A DNA stretch of 17,853 nucleotides. Origin: an uncultured Roseiflexaceae bacterium (GTDB lineage Bacteria > Chloroflexota > Chloroflexia > Chloroflexales > Roseiflexaceae). The translations under genes and the position numbers were made by a program. The notes below the pieces were generated by a model, which did not search any database, was not told the DNA's origin, and saw only the letters and a program-made list of their open reading frames with translations. Position 1 is the first letter of the stretch, and every line of letters starts with the position of its first letter. Positions 14,422-17,853 of this stretch are shown in pieces. The stretch is taken from the NCBI GenBank assembly GCA_903868295.1, contig CAIPUQ010000341.1, positions 1 through 17,853 of the forward strand, written 5' to 3'.

Positions 14422-17400
14422 GTGCTGCAGAGGGTAGCTGGTTTGACAACCGACGTGCGATATCGAATAGCATTGCAAATCAGCGTAGCTGACCCTTTTT
14501 GGGTACAAGTACGTGAGGCGGTGCTGCGCCAAGCACAGCAGCTGAACTGTGAACTGTTAACTCTTTCTACTGCTGCAGATGGCCTGCGTGAAGTACATAA
14601 TGCAGCGCAAATCTACGAAGAGCTGCAGGTCCAACAAATCCATGCGGTGATCTGTAATTCGATTGACTACAACTTGTTGTCGATGTTGCGTACCAGCGCG
14701 GTGCCCGTGGTGGATGCATCCGAGAGCACCGTCACTGACCCCTTGTATACCTCACGGCGTGGGCTCTACGACGCCGCGTACGATATCGGCGTGTGGCTGC
14801 GCGGACGGATTGCTCCGACGGCGACGGTGCTGGTCGTCGGCGGATTCGACGAAATGGGGTTATCGCGTTTGGGGGGTATTCGGGCAGCCCTGACGGCAAC
14901 ACCTGGGGTAACGGTTGTCCATGTGTCGTGTGAGTGGCAGTACGATGACGGGTATCGTGCGGTCGCAGATTGGGTTCGTACGCAGCCCGTGCACGAGTGC
15001 GCTGCGATCGTTGGTTTATCGGATTCGCTCGCATTAGGTGGGCGCGATGCGTTGCATGATGCGTTCCCGCAGCAGCAGCGACCATTCGTCTGTGGCATCA
15101 ACGGCGATCCATTGGCACTCGCAGACATTAGTCGTGACCGCATGGATGTAACCATCGAGACGATGATCGATTCGTTCGCGGCCGATATGTTGCAGTTGGC
15201 GCTCATGGGTATCAAGACAGGCACCGTGCCGACGACATATGACCCGCAGCGCCGGTTGATTGATGCGCACAATGTCGGTGCAATCGCACTCGAAAAGCTG
15301 ATTTCGTTGGCGGATCTGCCGACGCGGTTGGTCGGTGTGAATCGGCAGCGCGAACAAGAACGTGTGCGCCAGCTCGAGACGAGTATGGCGATTACCCAAC
15401 ACGTGGGCTCGATTCTCGAGCATGATGCATTGATGCGTGCGGTGGCGACGTTGATCCGCGAAAACTACGGATACGATACCGTGACATTGTGGCGCTTCGA
15501 CAGTGAGGGTAATTTATCGAGCTCCACCGCTCCGACCATCCCCTTACGCGGGACCCCGCTGGCTGCCGCACTCGCCGAAGAGCGGGCGATTTATATCCCC
15601 GATACACGGCTCAGCATGCGTTTTGACCAGCGCGTCCATCAGACCAATACGCGTACTCGGTTGGTCTTGCCGGTGCGCTGTACCGGCGCAATCACCGGGT
15701 TGCTCGATTTACAAAACACGACGCTTTTGCCGCATATCAGTGGTGAAATCGAAGGTTTGCAACTGGTTGCGAACCAAATCGGCATCGCCCTCCAAAACAT
15801 CGATCTCTATCAAGCAGCCCGGAAGGCGCAATTTGTCGCCGAACAAGCCGATAGTCTCAAGACCCGACTGCTCGCAAACGTCAGCCACGAGTTGCGCACC
15901 CCACTGCACATTATTTTGGGCTACAGCCAGCTCCTGATTACCGACAGCGCTCCGCATGGTGTGGCGATTGGGGCAGATGTACGGAACGATATCGTCACGA
16001 TTCAACGCAGCGCTGAGCATCTCGTGTTGCTCATCAACGATTTGTTGGATATATCGCGTGCCGAAATAGACGAATTGCTGCTGTTCCCCGAACAAACAGA
16101 CATCAATGACCTTATGCGAGAACTGTTCACCGAACTGATGACGACGTTGTTCAAACCGGGTCTGACCTGGCACATCGACATCCCCGATCCGTTGCCTATG
16201 ATTTACGTCGATCCGACACGGATGCGTCAGATTCTCTTTAACTTGCTTGGAAATGCAGCGAAGTTTACCTCCAACGGTTCGATTGTGTTAGGGGCACAAT
16301 CCGAACCGCCCTATGTGCACATCTGGGTACAAGACACCGGTTTGGGTATTGCCCCAGCAAAACAAGAGGCCATATTCGAACCGTTTGTGACGCTCACGGA
16401 CGCAGACACCAGCTACGGAGGAGTCGGGTTGGGTTTGGCAATCACGCGGCGTCTGGTGGCGTTGCATCGTGGCATGTTGACGGTCGAGAGCGAACCAGGC
16501 CGTGGCAGTATCTTCCATGTCTATTTGCCGGTGCGGGGGCTCGATGGCGAGGTTGCTGCGCCGCACCGCCCGGATCTGCCGGCAGCAATTGTGGTACTCG
16601 GTGATACCGCTGCGGTGCCGGTCGCAGTCCAAAATATGGCACAACGGAGCGGTGCATCCGTAGTGCATGTCCCAACGGTCGCTGCGCTCGAAGCGCTGTT
16701 GCCAGGGGTGTCCGCGTTTGCATTGGTGTGGGACACGACACAGCCTTTTCGGGAAGAGCGTGCCGTCATAGAGCGTATCCAAGTCCATCCCGTGTTGGCG
16801 CACATCCCGTTTTTTGTGTATGACAGTACTGATCGGCGTAACACATTGCCAATTGTACAAAAGCCGTTTCAACGCGATCAGTTGAGCGACACGCTGATGT
16901 TTGTGGAACCGCATATCACGGGGAAAAAGCCACACATTGTGGTCATCGACGACGATCCGCGCATGCACGAGCTGTACCGCGAAATGATACAGCGGGTGCT
17001 GCCGAATGCAATCATGACCGCATGTTTCGATGGCAGTGAACTTGTGGATCATCTGAAAACGAATCCTGCGCCGACGATGTTTCTCCTCGATTTGGTCATG
17101 CCGATCCAAGATGGATTTGCGACATTAGCGTGGATCCGCAACCAACCGCAGTACGCACGGATACCCGTGATTGTCCTGAGTGGCAAGGTATTGACGCGTG
17201 CAGAAGTACAAAAACTCCAATATGCACAGACGGTGCTGCGCCCCAAACTGGGCAATACGTACCAGGGGATGGCAGATTTGCTCGACCAGATCATGGGCAG
17301 TGGGCTTGCGAATCCACTCCATCTGAGTACCGCAGCGCGGCACGCGTTGGCATACATGCAGCACCACTATGCAGAGCGCCTTAGTCGCGAACGCATTGCA

Positions 17401-17697
17401 TCTGAGGCAGGTGTCAGCGAAAGTTATCTGACCCAGGTGTTTCAAAATGAACTCGGCGTCACTCCATGGACGTATTTGGCACGCTACCGGATTGCAAAAG
17501 CATGCCATGCATTGCGAACGAGCGAGGAAAGCATTACGGATATTGCGATTTCGGTGGGATTTGATGATCCGGGCTATTTCAGCAAGGTATTTCGGAGCGA
17601 AGTGGGGATGTCCCCGCGTGAGTATCGCAGCAGTACCGACCATGCAGGTGAGCATGTTCCCTTTCGTATCCCCGAAATCGGAGTGGTACCGGATTGA
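14422..17697 (+). CDS. Hybrid sensor: PBP-like domain, GAF, histidine kinase, two receivers, AraC
   Basis: A 1091-residue one-protein two-component system. Order: sugar-binding LacI/RbsB-type domain (about 14-290; IALQISVADPFWVQVREAV, then VLVVGGFDEMG); GAF (about 325-460); HisKA with NVSHELRTPLH (phospho-acceptor His489); HATPase with NLLGNAAKF, DTGLGIA and GGVGLGLAI; a degenerate receiver-like segment (about 722-832); a full receiver with VVIDDDPRM and FLLDLVMP (Asp890); an AraC helix-turn-helix pair (about 967-1075; ASEAGVSESYLTQVF and IAISVGFDDPGYFSKVF). There is no signal peptide or transmembrane helix, so the sugar is probably sensed in the cytoplasm. The layout recalls Bacteroides HTCS regulators, which sense in the periplasm. 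It is divergent from the alpha-galactoside transport operon and likely controls it. GTG 14422 gives the longest frame; TTG 14443 has a better-placed GAGGG (14430-14434) and may be the true start. Confidence 0.9.
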   Translation: MLQRVAGLTTDVRYRIALQISVADPFWVQVREAVLRQAQQLNCELLTLSTAADGLREVHNAAQIYEELQVQQIHAVICNSIDYNLLSMLRTSAVPVVDASESTVTDPLYTSRRGLYDAAYDIGVWLRGRIAPTATVLVVGGFDEMGLSRLGGIRAALTATPGVTVVHVSCEWQYDDGYRAVADWVRTQPVHECAAIVGLSDSLALGGRDALHDAFPQQQRPFVCGINGDPLALADISRDRMDVTIETMIDSFAADMLQLALMGIKTGTVPTTYDPQRRLIDAHNVGAIALEKLISLADLPTRLVGVNRQREQERVRQLETSMAITQHVGSILEHDALMRAVATLIRENYGYDTVTLWRFDSEGNLSSSTAPTIPLRGTPLAAALAEERAIYIPDTRLSMRFDQRVHQTNTRTRLVLPVRCTGAITGLLDLQNTTLLPHISGEIEGLQLVANQIGIALQNIDLYQAARKAQFVAEQADSLKTRLLANVSHELRTPLHIILGYSQLLITDSAPHGVAIGADVRNDIVTIQRSAEHLVLLINDLLDISRAEIDELLLFPEQTDINDLMRELFTELMTTLFKPGLTWHIDIPDPLPMIYVDPTRMRQILFNLLGNAAKFTSNGSIVLGAQSEPPYVHIWVQDTGLGIAPAKQEAIFEPFVTLTDADTSYGGVGLGLAITRRLVALHRGMLTVESEPGRGSIFHVYLPVRGLDGEVAAPHRPDLPAAIVVLGDTAAVPVAVQNMAQRSGASVVHVPTVAALEALLPGVSAFALVWDTTQPFREERAVIERIQVHPVLAHIPFFVYDSTDRRNTLPIVQKPFQRDQLSDTLMFVEPHITGKKPHIVVIDDDPRMHELYREMIQRVLPNAIMTACFDGSELVDHLKTNPAPTMFLLDLVMPIQDGFATLAWIRNQPQYARIPVIVLSGKVLTRAEVQKLQYAQTVLRPKLGNTYQGMADLLDQIMGSGLANPLHLSTAARHALAYMQHHYAERLSRERIASEAGVSESYLTQVFQNELGVTPWTYLARYRIAKACHALRTSEESITDIAISVGFDDPGYFSKVFRSEVGMSPREYRSSTDHAGEHVPFRIPEIGVVPD

Positions 17698-17710
17698 CCG
17701 TATAATACGG
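17698..17710 (+). promoter_or_regulatory. Promoter -10 box inside a perfect palindrome, upstream of LacI-type gene
   Basis: CCGTAT-A-ATACGG is a perfect inverted repeat whose centre holds a consensus TATAAT (17701-17706). The -35 position 17 bases upstream (17678-17683, TCGGAG) is poor, typical of a controlled promoter. Binding of a dimer here would block RNA polymerase, suggesting autoregulation by the LacI-family product. Confidence 0.55.
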
Positions 17711-17761
17711 TAATCAAATGCCTGTCCGTTCATCGATCCTTTCAGGAGGTAGTAAACTGCC

Positions 17762-17853
17762 ATGCCAAAGGCTCGTGTCACAATCGAAGATGTTGCCCGT
17801 GCGTGTCATGTATCGGTCGCAACAGTATCCATGGTGCTGAGTGGTAAACCTGG
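17762..17853 (+). CDS. LacI-family transcriptional regulator, partial (3' end beyond right edge)
   Basis: Only 30 codons are visible, but they are the classic LacI DNA-binding helix-turn-helix: TIEDVARACHVSVATVSMVL followed by SGKPG. Family members are dimers that repress sugar genes and release DNA when a sugar binds the C-terminal domain, which is outside the window. AGGAGG at 17744-17749 lies 12 bases before ATG 17762, a rather long spacing. It starts 64 bases after the hybrid regulator and has its own promoter candidate at 17698-17710. It may open a further sugar locus to the right. Confidence 0.9.
   Translation, partial: MPKARVTIEDVARACHVSVATVSMVLSGKP

Noticed and set aside
1..17853. 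CRISPR arrays, tRNA genes, insertion sequences or phage genes
   Set aside because: No regularly spaced repeats, cloverleaf-like runs, transposase or integrase motifs were seen by eye. Repeated short motifs in the CotH and FG-GAP genes are protein repeats.

Overview
The window looks like a chromosomal segment of a free-living, sugar-scavenging bacterium, most likely Chloroflexota (Herpetosiphon/Chloroflexia-like). That placement is inference from style only: the sugar-binding lipoprotein has the Ala/Pro/Glu-rich linker after its lipobox that is typical of that phylum; there is a very large sugar sensor/GAF/histidine kinase/receiver/AraC hybrid; and a CotH-VTC-DUF4956 gene group is present. There is no rRNA gene and I found no tRNA gene, CRISPR array, transposase or integrase.

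Layout. (1) 1-1523: two divergent DMT/EamA-type 10-TM exporters, the first cut by the left edge. (2) 1524-1801: non-coding, ending in two plausible sigma70 promoters. (3) 1802-6620: a self-contained plus-strand transcription unit of three genes: a 1087-aa membrane-anchored protein with a CotH-like kinase region and a C-terminal right-handed beta-helix, a DUF4956 four-TM protein, and a VTC-type (polyphosphate polymerase) domain protein with its key Lys/Arg/Glu residues present. It is closed by a textbook terminator. This is the best candidate here for an incompletely described system. (4) 6677-14276: a long minus-strand cluster that runs from right to left. It starts with a degenerate stand-alone receiver, then two MalF/MalG-type sugar permeases, a sugar-binding lipoprotein, an intergenic terminator, an FG-GAP/ASPIC secreted protein translationally coupled to a His-rich membrane protein, and finally an NAD/Mn-type GH4 alpha-galactosidase (melA) with its own strong terminator. 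(5) 14422-17697: the divergently transcribed hybrid sensor kinase/AraC regulator, with a cytoplasmic periplasmic-binding-protein-like sensor. (6) 17698-17853: the promoter and first 30 codons of a LacI-family regulator that runs off the right edge.

How it fits together (inference): an alpha-galactoside such as melibiose or raffinose is bound by the lipoprotein, imported by the two permeases (with an ATPase encoded elsewhere) and hydrolysed in the cytoplasm by MelA. The divergent hybrid regulator has no signal peptide or transmembrane segment, so it would sense the imported sugar, or a product, in the cytoplasm and act on the 14277-14421 intergenic region through its AraC domain. The stand-alone receiver, whose phospho-acceptor Asp is replaced by Glu, heads the transport operon and may be an accessory partner of that kinase. 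The CotH/DUF4956/VTC unit is independent of sugar uptake and probably concerns an envelope-associated phosphorylation or polyphosphate process.
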